NCBI GenBank assembly: GCA_018881555.1 | Contig: JACAXG010000265.1 | Location: forward strand, 2,809-66,808 | DNA: 64,000 nucleotides | DNA from: Amblyornis subalaris | Lineage: Eukaryota; Chordata; Aves; Passeriformes; Ptilonorhynchidae | Direction: 5' to 3' | Shown here: positions 12,662 through 23,672 of the stretch, piece by piece | Layout of the letters: the number at the start of each line of letters is the position of its first letter | How positions within the stretch are numbered: the stretch's first letter is position 1 | Translations under genes and position numbers: made by a program | Notes under the pieces: model-generated | Database searches by the model: none | The model's input: only the letters and a program-made list of their open reading frames with translations | What the model was told of the DNA's origin: nothing

Positions 12662-13098
12662 GTAATNAGAGGGNTGGAGCAGCTCTGCTGGGAGGAAAGG
12701 CTGGNAGAGTTGGGATTGTTCAGCCTGGAGAGGAGAAGCTTTGGGGTGACCTCATTGTGGCCTTCCAGGACCTGAAGGAGCCAACAGGAAACATGGAGAG
12801 AGACTTGGGATAAGGGGTGGAGTGACAGGACACGGGAAATGGCTTCCCACTGCCAGAGGGCAGGGTCAGATGGGATATTGGGAAGGAATTGTTCCCTGGG
12901 AGGGNGGGGAGGCCCTGGCACAGGGTGCCCANNGAAGCTGTGGCTGCCCCTGGATCCCTGGAAGTGTCCAAGGCCAGGCTGGACNGGNCTTGGAGCAGCC
13001 TGGGCTAGTGGAAGGTGTCCCTGCCCATGGCAGGGGGTGGAATGGGATGAGCTTTAAGGTCCCTTCCAACCCAACGCACTCCATGATTCTGTGATACC
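12662..13098 (+). mobile_element. CR1 LINE, near full-length 3' segment
   Basis: Plus-strand CR1 from the ggagcagctctgctgggagg block through cctcattgtggccttccagg and cttcccactgccagagggcag to ccatgattctgtga. It shares its overall architecture with the copies at 20728 and 53228. It differs from them in having the ttgggataagggg variant where they carry a tctttacaagg variant. Confidence 0.95.
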
Positions 13099-14131
13099 CC
13101 AAANTGTTCCCTGTAAATCAAACACTTCTGAACTGTGGAGTCAACTTGGCACCACATTCCATAATGAATAGAAAATGTTAAAAGAGAGAGGAGCAATGGG
13201 GGAGATAAATGATGTGAAAAAAAATTCACTGGAACTTCAATTTGTGAGCTCCTCATGGAATATAAATGCAGTGTGGAGGGGGATAGCCTTATTCTCATTC
13301 CACGAATTTGGTCAAAAATAGAAAAAAATTCCTTTATATTAAAAATAATGAAAACATTCCAGCTTGAAAGCATGGAGAAAATGTAGAATTGTTAGCTTGG
13401 ATTCTCAGAGTCTAAAANGTTCTCTTTTTTCCTTTTATTCCTCAAGTCCTGAACAAAAACCCCTCCACTTCTATCTTGGTAACTTTTTCTGAAACAGGAG
13501 CTGCAGCTCNTCCCTCCTGTCAATCAACCAGGATCAGGCAAAGTACCACAGCAACACAGGAGAGGCAAAATAGATGGTGCTGCTCATCTGAAATGGGATT
13601 TTTTCTCTATACACACACATGATTGCAAATTCTGGAAGATTCTCTCCCTAAAAACTCGCATAAACATTACAGACCCAAATTCTACCTCCTCCATTAGTCC
13701 TGATAAGATCATACTCCTAAAATGAGGTTCCATTGCATTTTTCATGGTTCAGACATGATTTATGAGGAAATTACCATCATCTGTCATCCTGAATGTTTCT
13801 AGAGGGCACAATAATCACGGCTGTCAATTACTCTGCTGCTGCCTTTTGGAGATTTGTGGAATATCTGTATTTTCTGATACTCTGAAGATGACAGCAGAAT
13901 TGTGTCCTTTTTTAGGACTAACTACCCAACTATAAACAAGCGTTGAATGTAAGGACAAACCCACTTCTGCAGAGAAAGTTTGTGAATTACAGCAATTAAG
14001 CTGTCACATCATTGTCCTGTATAACATAACCACAGGAAAAAAAAAAAACCCTCTCAGTTCATTTTTCCTAAGATGCTTCATAAAAATCAAGGCAAAATTT
14101 GAATCAAAACTGTGTGTGTGTTGTGTTCTGT
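13099..14131. other. intergenic, no gene seen
   Basis: AT-rich unique sequence with no recognisable repeat, except a short (GT)n of five units near 14111-14120 directly before the next CR1 fragment. Confidence 0.5.
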
Positions 14132-14223
14132 CTATAGTGGAAGTGTCCCTGCCCCTGGAGGGGGTTGGATGAGATGATCTTTCAGGTCCCTTCCAAGCCA
14201 AACTAATTTCTAATACTATGATA
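14132..14223 (+). mobile_element. short CR1 LINE 3' fragment
   Basis: Plus-strand 3' end: ctatagtggaagtgtccctg, then a gatgatctttcaggtcccttcc block and a degenerate octamer tail ending ctatgataa. It is diverged and 5'-truncated to about 90 bases. Confidence 0.7.
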
Positions 14224-15142
14224 ACAATCTTTAATTTTCTCCATCTTAAGAAAGAAGGTGATTTATTTTCCCCCTCACACAATTTAATCATGAATTTCAA
14301 NGGCAATTATTGCATTTAGGTGACAGAACCTCCCGGGCTCCTTTCAAAGCCCCCAGTTTGATTTTATAGTGCAGGACAGATGAGCTCCCCTGCACTCTTT
14401 TGGGATCCTCAGCCTCGGTGAGGAGGTATCAGACCCCACAGGGGCTGGAAGTGCTCATCCTCTCCATGGAGAGCTCCATCTCATTCCCAGTGGAGCCTTC
14501 AGTGCAATCCAAAGGCCAGTGGAGCTAATGGAAGGNTCTGACCCCTCCCGTTTCCCATGGGAGTTGAACCAGGCCCCAGGACATCACAAAGGCATTTAGC
14601 CNCGGCTCTCATTAATTAGGGGAGCACCTCAACTGCTCTAACCCTCCTAACANGGGCCACTTGGCCTTTTCCATATTCAGATTGACTTCCTAACAAAGGG
14701 ATTTCCACCCTTTTCCCCTGCACAAACCTCCAGTGCGATCAGCAGCCTGATATTGGAAAATAAATACCAGAGCACCTGCAAACATCCCCTTNGGTTTGAT
14801 GGGATATTTAGGGGAANATCCCAAGCCTGGCTGGCCTCAGCAGAGCGTTTTGCTTGNTTGTTTGCTTATTCCGATGGAGTGCAGGGGTTNGCTGGGAGAC
14901 GTGTCCCTGTTTTACCACTGGGGTGTAGGAGTGTGTTATCCTGAGCCTGGAATGCCCGGTGCCAGCTCCTGCTGGAGGACTCGGGATGCTCCCAGGGCAG
15001 CGCTAATGGGAGCTCTGTGCTGATTGCCTTGTTGATTGAAAACTTAATTAGGGAGAAACAGCTCTCTCTGGCCTTCACAGCCCTGGTTTCGTCTTGTTCT
15101 TCCCTGTGCAACAGGCGCACGTTTGTGTCCAAGCATATATAT
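14224..15142. other. intergenic, no gene seen
   Basis: Moderately GC-rich unique sequence with several single Ns. Open frames of about 60-90 codons lack features. Confidence 0.45.
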
Positions 15143-15397
15143 NNNNNNNNNNNNNNNNNNNNNNNNNNNNNNNNNNNNNNNNNNNNNNNNNNNNNNNNNN
15201 NNNNNNNNNNNNNNNNNNNNNNNNNNNNNNNNNNNNNNNNNNNNNNNNNNNNNNNNNNNNNNNNNNNNNNNNNNNNNNNNNNNNNNNNNNNNNNNNNNNN
15301 NNNNNNNNNNNNNNNNNNNNNNNNNNNNNNNNNNNNNNNNNNNNNNNNNNNNNNNNNNNNNNNNNNNNNNNNNNNNNNNNNNNNNNNNNNNNNNNNN
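15143..15397. other. assembly gap (255 N)
   Basis: The only long N run in the window. Its left flank ends in catatatat and its right flank begins with a tctgtatctata tandem repeat. The gap therefore sits inside a microsatellite. Open frames of 100 to 150 codons drawn across it are artefacts. Confidence 0.98.
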
Positions 15398-15432
15398 TCT
15401 GTATCTATATCTGTATCTATATCATCTGTAGA
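15398..15432. repeat. tandem repeat, 12-bp unit tctgtatctata
   Basis: Two complete and one partial copy of a tctgtatctata unit abut the assembly gap. The array probably continues into it. Confidence 0.8.
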
Positions 15433-15646
15433 GATACATGTGCTGATTAAAAAATTAGCCAGTTTTTAGGCAGTGGTAGTTTCTGTTGTTTTTTTTTTGG
15501 TTTGATTTATTTTTCCCACCATAAAAGTGAAAACTTACATAACGACCTCAACTTAAATGACTTCTGAAACAAGTGGATTATTTTTAATTCCTCCAGTCTG
15601 CTAAAGTTAGACGTGTACTGCAACACGAATCATCTCCTAAGAAGCT

Positions 15647-15945
15647 TTATGGAGTCAGAGAATTGTTAAGGTTGGGAAATATTCTTAAGATCACCAACTG
15701 CCAGCCCAGCACCAGCACCGTGTTCACCACCAAACCGTGTCCCAAAGTGCCACATCCCCGTGATCTTTGAATATTCCAGGGATGGGGACTCCACCACTGC
15801 CCTGGGCAGCTGTGCCAAGGCTTGACAACCCTTTCAGTGATCAGTTTTTTCCCAGTATCCAACCTGACCCTCCCCTGGCACAGCTTGGGGCCGTTCCCTC
15901 TCNTCCTGTCCCTGTTCCCCGGGAGCAGAGCCTGACCCCAAAAGG
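15647..15945 (-). mobile_element. CR1 LINE
   Basis: Minus-strand CR1 of the same type as the copy at 3600. The 3' end begins ggagtcagagaattgttaag and continues through a ccgtgtcccaaagtgccaca block, gggatggggactccaccact and cctggcacagcttggggccg. It is moderately diverged and 5'-truncated. Confidence 0.9.
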
Positions 15946-18900
15946 AAACCTCAAAACCTCTCCTCTCCCTATCCCTCTTCAAACATGATGAAGAAGCNTT
16001 TGGAAAGATTTCCCGTTGTCTGATTCAAATGTGTTATTTTGAGGGTTGGAGGTTTCTCCCTTGCTGGATGAAGATGACATTTTGCATGGGATTTGTGGTC
16101 GTAAACTCCATTATCCTTCAGAGGCAGCAGCTGCTTTGGTGTCTGCTCACCTTAACTTAAAATAGATGAGCAGAGCAGATGAGTTTTTTAAATCCCAGTT
16201 AAATTTAACACTGCTTTTGGAAGTGTCAGCTTTAATTAGTGAGTAAAAAAGAGTAAAGAGATAAAAATAAAAACATGAAGTACAAATACAGTCACTTTTC
16301 TGTTTTTTTAACTGTTTTCTTTTATGCCTCTTCACCTCTAAACTTATTTATTTCCAAGACTTCCTGGACCCAAACAAGCATCCTGAATATGGAAATAATG
16401 GACTGTTTAATGTGATCAAGGCTTCAAAAGCTCTAGTTTCTTCAAAAATAAAAATAAAGCAGCTGACAGATTAATTGTAGGGTTTTATTTCAGANTGTGT
16501 GGTGATAAACCTTCCTAAGAAGCCTATGAAATTATGCTGATTTATCTTAGAATTTTTGATTCGGTAGAAATAACTAAAAGAAAATAAAGTCCAGGTTTTG
16601 TACCTTTATACATCAGAAATCATTTTTCCACATGCAGCATTCTTCTTTCACTGTCTGAAAAAGCAGGTGAGGATAAATTCCTGGCAAGACAAGGGATGGA
16701 ATATTTCCTCAATCCATATTTGGTCATTAATTGAAAACCCNAAATGATAAAATTAATGGAGACAGTCGGAAGAATGTAAAGTAGGGCACGTGGGAAGCAA
16801 ACTGAAATTATTTGGGCTAAGGAGGAATTTCAAGAAGAAACAACCAAAGTGGTGTTTTGGGGGCTGCTTGCATGTGGGNCTGTGATCAGAGCAGCATCTC
16901 CAAGAGTCAGGGAGCACCAAGTGATGCCCCTTTTATGTCCCTGAATCCTTGTCCTTCCTAGTGGGGCTGGAATTCTCAAAACANGAGTTCCTGATTATGA
17001 GGTCACTTCTATGTAATAACTGAATTTTGGGTTAGGATTCCAGCCTTCACTATCAAAATTGTTCCCAAGATCCATCCTCTGTATCCCTCTCTGCATTTTA
17101 AGCCCTAGAGCACTGTGAATTCCTTATATTTTGTTGTTTTTTTTCTTTTTTATCAGTTGCCTTTTAGGTATTTGAAGACCAGTATAATTTTATTACACAT
17201 CCCTCCAGTNTTCTCTCTAGACTAAAGAATTCTCATTCCTTCCTTTAGCTCCTGACAGGAATTTATGTCCATCGCAGTGAAAAAAATGGAAGGACTTTCA
17301 AACTATCTCTTTGGAGCATAAATTTCAGTGCCTGCCATAGACTGAAGCTTCCAATTCGGGCAGGGTTTTCGCCACCTGCCTCCAAAAAAAGGTCCTTTTG
17401 GCTCTGCTTGGCTGTGCATTGATTCATACGCTCCATTTAGAGGATTTTACAGGAATGTTTGCACGGCACATNGGGGAGAAACCGCCGGAGGAGTGATTTA
17501 CAAAGGGCTGCTGTAAATAAATGGCAGCGAAGCCTCCGGTGTGGGCTTTTAGAAAAAGGGCCTAATTATGATTTGTGCAATTGGTAATAAATAATGGTGG
17601 GAGCTGGAAGCCTCAATCGTGTGCTTCTTGGGCAGTATCAGCCCTTGCATATTTATATTTCAGGCCATTGCTTTTCAGATTGTGGTTCTTAGACCCAGAG
17701 TGATGGGGCGTATATATTATATCGACATATTTTATATGTATTTATTGGGTTTATGTCACATATATGTAATATATTTTGTCAGAGTGTTATTTGTGAATGC
17801 TGATTTAATAATGAGAGGAAAGCAAGTACAGGAATAGTGTAGCATGTCTTTATCACCAGGAATATCACACTCAGAATTCCAGGAAAGTCTGACTGCTCCT
17901 CACTGCATAAAACCTCATTGTTGTTTCTGTGCAATCAGACATCAAAGGAGGAAAATCCATTCATATTTGCCTTATTGATTTAATGATTGTTTATTTCGCT
18001 CTTCCCATGCCACCTCCATAAACGCCCCTTGGCAGGGAGTGTTGGCCCTTTTTGATGACTGTCATTGGATTCCTGCAGCCCTCAAACGACCTCGGAGCAC
18101 CTGGATTTCACCTTTCAGACCTGCACCGTGGAAATCTCTGTGCTAACCACATATCCCAAGCCTGTGGAGACAGTGCCTCATCGCTGGGAGAGTGGGAGAG
18201 GTCCCACTGGTTTGCGGCGAGCTCCTCCTAAATTCGATTTTCCTCCCGAGAGCCCCCTCAGTGTGACGAGGGGAAAAAAGCGAAGGGAGGTCGCATGGGA
18301 TGGGATCAGATCGCACTTTGCAGCTCCTGGCAGCTGACCCCCTCGCTCTGGAGTTTGTCCTAGAAGGTCCAAATGAAAGGAAATGTGGGCCCCTGAGCTC
18401 AGCCAATGTTTCCTTGTTCAGAGTGCAGCGTTTCCAGCACCGCCCATAGGGCGCAGCTGCTTCTCTGCCACATCCCACAAAGCACAGCCCTGGCTTTATG
18501 GAAGAGCGGTGGAATTGCCTGCCCAGTTTTCACTCCTTTTTGAAGTCGTTCGACCGCAAGGAGGACACCCCCGAGCCAGGTGACAGGGACANCAGCCCCC
18601 TCCCTGTTCCTGCTGTGCCTCACCCGGGTCTGCTGCGTGCTGGCAGAGCTGGACCTGTGGCAACACTAAATCCTCTCTGGACAGCTCCGCCTGGAGCTGC
18701 TGCACCCATCTTCCCACAGCAACCACGCCAACAGTGTGCTCAGTCACACCCCTCTGGGCCCTTTTTTATATAAAGAAATACTTNTAATGCTTTAACAACT
18801 CTGGGGATGAAATTATTAACCTACTGTAAACTTAGAAAACTCCTTAGACAGAAAGAGCTATTCAGGGCCGTGTAAATCCAGAAGCATAGCTGGGCTAGCT

Positions 18901-19388
18901 CTACATTTTGGAATGTCCTGGTGTATTTAGAGACATTTTTAATTCCGTTGAAGATAGTTCTTTCCAAACTCCAGGGCAGGAATGAGTCTCCAGAGGCCAG
19001 AGCTGCATTTATTANGAGCTCTTTAAGGGACTTGTCTGATTCCAGGCTCTAGCAAAAAAGTAGCAAAATATTGATGAGTAGGCAGTGCAATTCCCTCTCC
19101 AGAGCCTTGTGGTCAAATTAATGGAATCAATGCACCACAAACCAGCAATCCCTTTGTCATATTTATGTCACTTCCATAGCATTTACCTATAAGACAAAAT
19201 GCAACCATTAGAATGTGGCTGTACTACATGGGCACATCTGCGAAATGGAAGGGGATTTTAAATCATCTTATTGGCTTCATATTTCCCATTTGGAAAGCCT
19301 GTGGCCAGAACAGATAAGGAAAATAAAAAGCAGGAGCAATAGGGAAGGGTCTGTGCTGGCCTGGAGGAGCTCAGCCTTGCATTCACGG
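15946..19388. other. intergenic, 3.4 kb without recognised repeat
   Basis: Unique sequence with no CR1. It includes a conserved-looking block at 17440-17620, a TATA-rich run at 17711-17775 and a moderately CpG-enriched stretch at 18180-18580. By eye the CpG density of that stretch is below that of the stronger islands elsewhere. No gene recognised. Confidence 0.5.
17711..17775. repeat. TATA-rich low-complexity run
   Basis: Imperfect ATAT, TTTATAT and CACATATATG units with almost no GC. Confidence 0.55.
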
Positions 19389-19751
19389 TCACAGAATCCC
19401 AGAATGGCTTGGGGTGGAAAGGACCTTAAAGCCTATCCAGTGCCATGGCAGGGACACCTTCCACNATCCCAGGCTGCTCCAAGCNCTGTCCAACCNGGCC
19501 TTGGACACTTCNAGGGATGGGGCAGCCACAGCTTCTCTGGGCAACCTGTGCCAGGGCCTCNNCACCCTCACAGNNAANAATTCCTTCCCAATATCCCATC
19601 TANCCCTGCCCTCTGGCACTGGGAAGCCATTCCCTGTGTCCTGTCCCTCCATNCCTTGTCCCAAGTCCCCCTCCAGCTCTCCTGNAGCCCCTTCAGGCAC
19701 TGGAAGGGGCTCTGAGGNCTCCCCGGAGTCTCCTCTCCTCCAGGCTGAAAT
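19389..19751 (-). mobile_element. CR1 LINE with many ambiguous bases
   Basis: Minus-strand CR1 from the 3' end (cacagaatcccagaatggctt) through cttccac-atcccaggctgctcc and ctctggcactgggaagcc to an aggggctctgagg block. It contains more than ten single Ns in 363 bases, far more than adjacent unique DNA. The 203- and 141-codon open frames overlapping it are translated repeat. Confidence 0.93.
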
Positions 19752-20727
19752 GCTGGGAGTGAGGATGCACAAGGATCTAAAAAAGCTGCTTTGGTTTAAA
19801 ATATTTGCTGTCATCTGCCAAGTGCCAAAACCCCACGTTGGTTATAAAGTGATAAAGATATCTCCTGCCTGTCCTCCTTCCTGCCACGCCTCGTTGGCAG
19901 GGTGGAGGAGGAACAGAAATAACTTTTCCAGATTAGCAACAGCAAAGTTGTTGNATTTCATCCAACCCCATAAAAAAAGCTCTTGGGGGTCCTGTGCTTG
20001 NAGGGACCCAACACAGCGAGCCTGAGCAGTGCCAGGAGCCTGCCTGCTGAGCAAAGGTGATTAATGCCAAAAGCTGCCTGAGGTGATGATTAGATGATCC
20101 CACTGGATCCATTCCTGTGGTCCAAACTGATGGGTGAGTGCTGNAATCTCCTCAAACCACAGCACAGATTGAAATCCTCCCCAGCTCTGTCATTAATGNC
20201 GTTCCTAGTGAATCCTCTCCTTGGACAGACTCAGCTCCCAGGGCTTTACCCAGAAGTAAAAGTGGTTTGACAGTAGATTCTGGAAAACTTGAGGCTCGGG
20301 GTAGAGTTTGACAGGTGAAAAGCACTTGGAGTGGGATTCATTCATCTTGTGCTGAACAGTGGACAGCCCGTGGCTGGGTGNAATTAAAAACAGAGGGAAG
20401 GAATTAACTTGCTTTATGGGTTATCATTATCTGTGGTGTCGCTGCTCATCGTGTGCTTTCCTAGATTGCTTTGATATTCACCTTAAACAAACTGGGAACT
20501 TCTCAGGTCCTGCAGTAGCACAGGAAAAACTCAGCCCAGGAAAGAATTCTGGTTACAAATTGTTCCTTTTCCTGCTGATTTTATGNGTGGTTTGTGGTTT
20601 TGTGGTTGATGTTGGGGATTTTCTGGTTTACTGGAGTTCTTTTGGTTTTTATTTTTTGTTAGGGAGGTGGTTTTTTTTGTTAGTCTACTGTACATATTAT
20701 CAAGAGAANCTCTCACTTCTGACACCN
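19752..20727. other. intergenic, no gene seen
   Basis: Unique sequence, with a T/G-rich low-complexity stretch at about 20570-20690 immediately before a CR1. The 258-codon open frame starting at 20359 joins this stretch to translated CR1 and is not considered a gene. Confidence 0.5.
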
Positions 20728-21178
20728 GTCCAGAGGAGGCACCAGGATGATCAGAGGGATGGAGCAGCTCTGCTGGGAGGAAAGGCTGGGAGAGTTGGGA
20801 TTGTTCAGCCTGGAGAAGAGAAGCTTTGGGGTGACCTCATTGTGGCCTTCCAGGACCTGAAGGAGCCAACAGGAAAGATGGAGAGAGACTCTTTACAAGG
20901 AATGGAGGGACAGGACAAAGGGAAATGGCTTCCCACTGCCAGAGGGCAGGGTNAGATGGGATATTGGGAAGGAATTGTTCCCTGTGAGGGTGNNGAGGCC
21001 CTGGCANAGGNTGCCCAGAGAAGCTGTGGCTGCCCCTGGATCCCTGGAAGTGTCCAAGGCCAGGCTGGANGGGGCTTGGAGCANCCTGGGCTAGTGGAAN
21101 GTGTCCCTGNCCATGGCAGGGGTGGAACAAAGTGATATTTAAGGCCATTTCNGTCCCAAACCATTCCATGATTCTANG
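20728..21178 (+). mobile_element. CR1 LINE, near full-length 3' segment
   Basis: Plus-strand CR1 of 451 bases from gtccagaggaggcaccagga to ccattccatgattct. It shares with the copy at 53228 the gagagactctttacaagg variant. It has about ten single Ns. The 5' boundary and overall length resemble those of the copies at 12662 and 53228. Confidence 0.95.
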
Positions 21179-21893
21179 AAAATGAAAATTCTTTGGAAGA
21201 AGAAAACTGCCTCCAGAGACCCAGACTGGCTGGGGTACTGATGTGCTTTCCCACCTGTGTCAGAAGAAATCACCAGCCCAAAGCAAGCCGTGAACAATCC
21301 ATGCATTCAACATTTCACTCATGTTGGTCACAGGTGGAGAAGAATTGTACTTGAGCTGTAGGAATGGAAGAACTCTCTTCAGTTTGGTTGGTTGGTTTGG
21401 TGCTGCTGTTCCATTGGAGTGTTCAAGCAAGGTGTTTATTCTGCTTTGGGAACAAATAGAGCTGTGGTGCATTCTCCATTTCACCATCTAAACCTCAGCC
21501 TCAGAGTGATGTCATAAGCACCATCAAGATCTACCATCAGCTGGAAAATAAACAGGGATTGGTGGGCGACATTCCTGCCGAGAATGGTTCCAAGCACCAA
21601 AATTCTCTGCTAGTGCAGGTTCTCTGATGATTTTGTCACCATTTCCCTCTGAGTGAGCCCAACCTGGCCCAGCTGAGTGCAGTTTATTTTGCAGCTCTTG
21701 CACTTGGCTTTCCTCGTGCAAGGACTCTTTTCAGGGCTCCGTGGTGCACACAGCAGGATTGTGCCAAAGGGCTCGGGGGGGCAGAGCAGCTGACCAATCA
21801 TCATTAATCTTGTGACGAATTTCTCAGGNGTAACAGCGAAGAGCTGGCAGTGNCTGTGCCCCCTGATTTATTTTCTATGCTAATGAGATCAAA

Positions 21894-21912
21894 GGGCTGC
21901 TTCGTGCAGCCC
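21894..21912. repeat. short perfect hairpin
   Basis: The arms gggctgc and gcagccc flank a 5-base loop, ttcgt. It lies in a block rich in ATTA cores. It may be a chance structure. Confidence 0.5.
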
Positions 21913-22959
21913 TCGGAGCTGAATTAAGGGGGGGAAATCTCCGTGGCTGAACTTGCGTGGGGCTGTGCCAATTAAAAACGTATTGTTTAGCTGCAGTAAG
22001 TCACTAATTAAAGAAAGCAAAGTGATGAGCACAGCCCATTTTTAAGGATGCATTCAGGGAAACAGGAATATTTTTGGTCTATATGTGCAGTCATCCTCCA
22101 GCCAAGGTCACAAAGCTCCTAAAAGTCCTGGCTCAGAACTGTAACAGTAGCCAAACCAATAATGTTCAAGGAATTCATAATATATTGTAAGAAATAACCT
22201 CCCGAAATCAAAACCAGGATTCTAAACCACCCAGAAATCCTGAGGGTTAATGGGATTAGAGATGGGAGTGATAGGATTAGTGGTTCTGCCTCGGGAACAG
22301 TGTCACTCTCTCCATCCACACAGGGAATCGCATACTGTGTATTCCCAGGGACCAATTCCCAGCCAGACTCTGCTGGAATTGCAGTCAGTGGGAATTCTCA
22401 TGCAGTGAGGCAGCCAAAATGAACAGGAACCTTATAATCCTGATGTGAGGTATTGGAAAAAACAGCTCCTCATTAGGGAATCCTTTTGGGAAGGATCTTC
22501 ATATTGGTGGTGGTGGCAGAGAAACAAAGNGGTTTTCCCTTCTCAGGCTTTAGCTGGATTTTGCTCTCATTCCAAACTCCACNTTTCCTTTGTGGCCAGC
22601 AGTCGTGGCTCAGGAGTCCATCCCAGGAAGCTGCACGTTGCCTCCACAAGGAACAGCACCTGCCAGGAATATGTGAACCAGGAGAGGTGNGGAGCTGCTG
22701 CCCTGATCCGGCTGCGGATCCGCTGCAAGGATGTCGGGGTAAAACACGGATAAAGAGAGGAAAACTGCTCTGATCCGGCAGAAGTGAAGGGCACAATCTC
22801 AGTAGCCGTATTAAAGTCCAGTTTAATCAACAGTCTGCATCATTTGTGGGTGTAAAAAACAATATCNAAGCAAGAAAACTGTAAGGACTTATCATCAAGT
22901 CTATAAGAAATTTGAAGGTTTACTAAAGAATNAGGAGTTGACTTCCACTTCTGAAAAAA

Positions 22960-23022
22960 AAGGAATTCTTTATATATATGTACATATATTTTATATATAT
23001 TTTTCTGTAGGTTTCAGTCTCC
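22960..23022. repeat. TA-rich microsatellite-like run
   Basis: Runs of TATATATATG, ACATATATT and TTATATATATTT make an imperfect (TA)n array leading into an AT hairpin. Confidence 0.65.
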
Positions 23023-23061
23023 AGCATTTTTTATTTCACCACTACATAGATACATATAATA

Positions 23062-23094
23062 GATGGAATAAAAAAAATATTTTTTTATTCCATC
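23062..23094. repeat. near-perfect AT palindrome (15-bp arms)
   Basis: Left arm gatggaataaaaaaa, 3-base spacer ata, right arm tttttttattccatc. The arms are perfect complements. A looser outer pair, caccacta at 23037-23044 and tagtggtg at 23101-23108, extends the inverted repeat asymmetrically. It could be a cruciform-prone sequence or the relic of a small inverted-repeat element. Confidence 0.8.
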
Positions 23095-23555
23095 AGCATA
23101 TAGTGGTGAGCTACATTTTTTTATTCCACCTTTCTNTAACAGATGAAGAAATCTGTGTTTCTACACCCCTACCCAGTGCAGCAGGATTTTCAATCAGATT
23201 TTACTAAAATGCCCATTGGATATTTAATATCAACAAAACTGAAGTCCTTCAGTCCATCCAATTATGGATTTCTGGACATGTGTCATCCTCCTGAAGCCAG
23301 CTGGAAACATGGGGGCTNTAGTAATGTCTTCATTGCTAATGGGACTGTTCATAGTCATTAATTAATTTTATTATTCATGATAAATAATTCTAAATACCCC
23401 TTCATTTCTCTTGATTTGCTGTGAGTTTGGGTTTAGTCGTTCTTGAACTTGGTTTTAGCACCACGAGTTGTTGGGAGGAAATCCAGACTGAACCTTGTGT
23501 GCTCAGGGGATTTATCTGGGGCTGGTGGTGGTGGAGCAGCNCACAATGCCCTTAC

Positions 23556-23672
23556 GGAATCACAGAATCCCAGGCTGGGTGGNGTCGGAAGGGACCTCAG
23601 GGATCATCTCATTCCACCCCCTGCCATGGGCAGGGAATCCTTGGATCAGCCCTGGGCCAAACAAGGACTGCA
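23556..23672 (-). mobile_element. CR1 LINE 3' fragment
   Basis: Minus-strand 3' end: ggaatcacagaatcccaggc, a ggaagggacctcagggatca block and a ccccctgccatgggcaggga block. It is truncated after about 117 bases. Confidence 0.85.

Larger units (their letters stand above)
21179..23555. other. intergenic, no gene seen
   Basis: 2.4 kb of unique sequence with a conserved-looking block at 21850-22050 that includes a 7-bp-stem hairpin. An AT-rich segment with a strong hairpin lies at 22960-23110. No gene recognised. Confidence 0.5.

Noticed and set aside
15017..15469. Open frames of 102 to 150 codons around the N run
   Set aside because: They are open only because the 255 Ns contain no stop codons.
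19414..20025. 203-codon plus-strand open frame
   Set aside because: It is mostly antisense translation of the CR1 copy at 19389, kept open by ambiguous codons.
20359..21135. 258-codon plus-strand open frame, the longest in the window
   Set aside because: Its second half is the translated CR1 copy at 20728 and its first half is T/G-rich low-complexity DNA. It contains many ambiguous codons.
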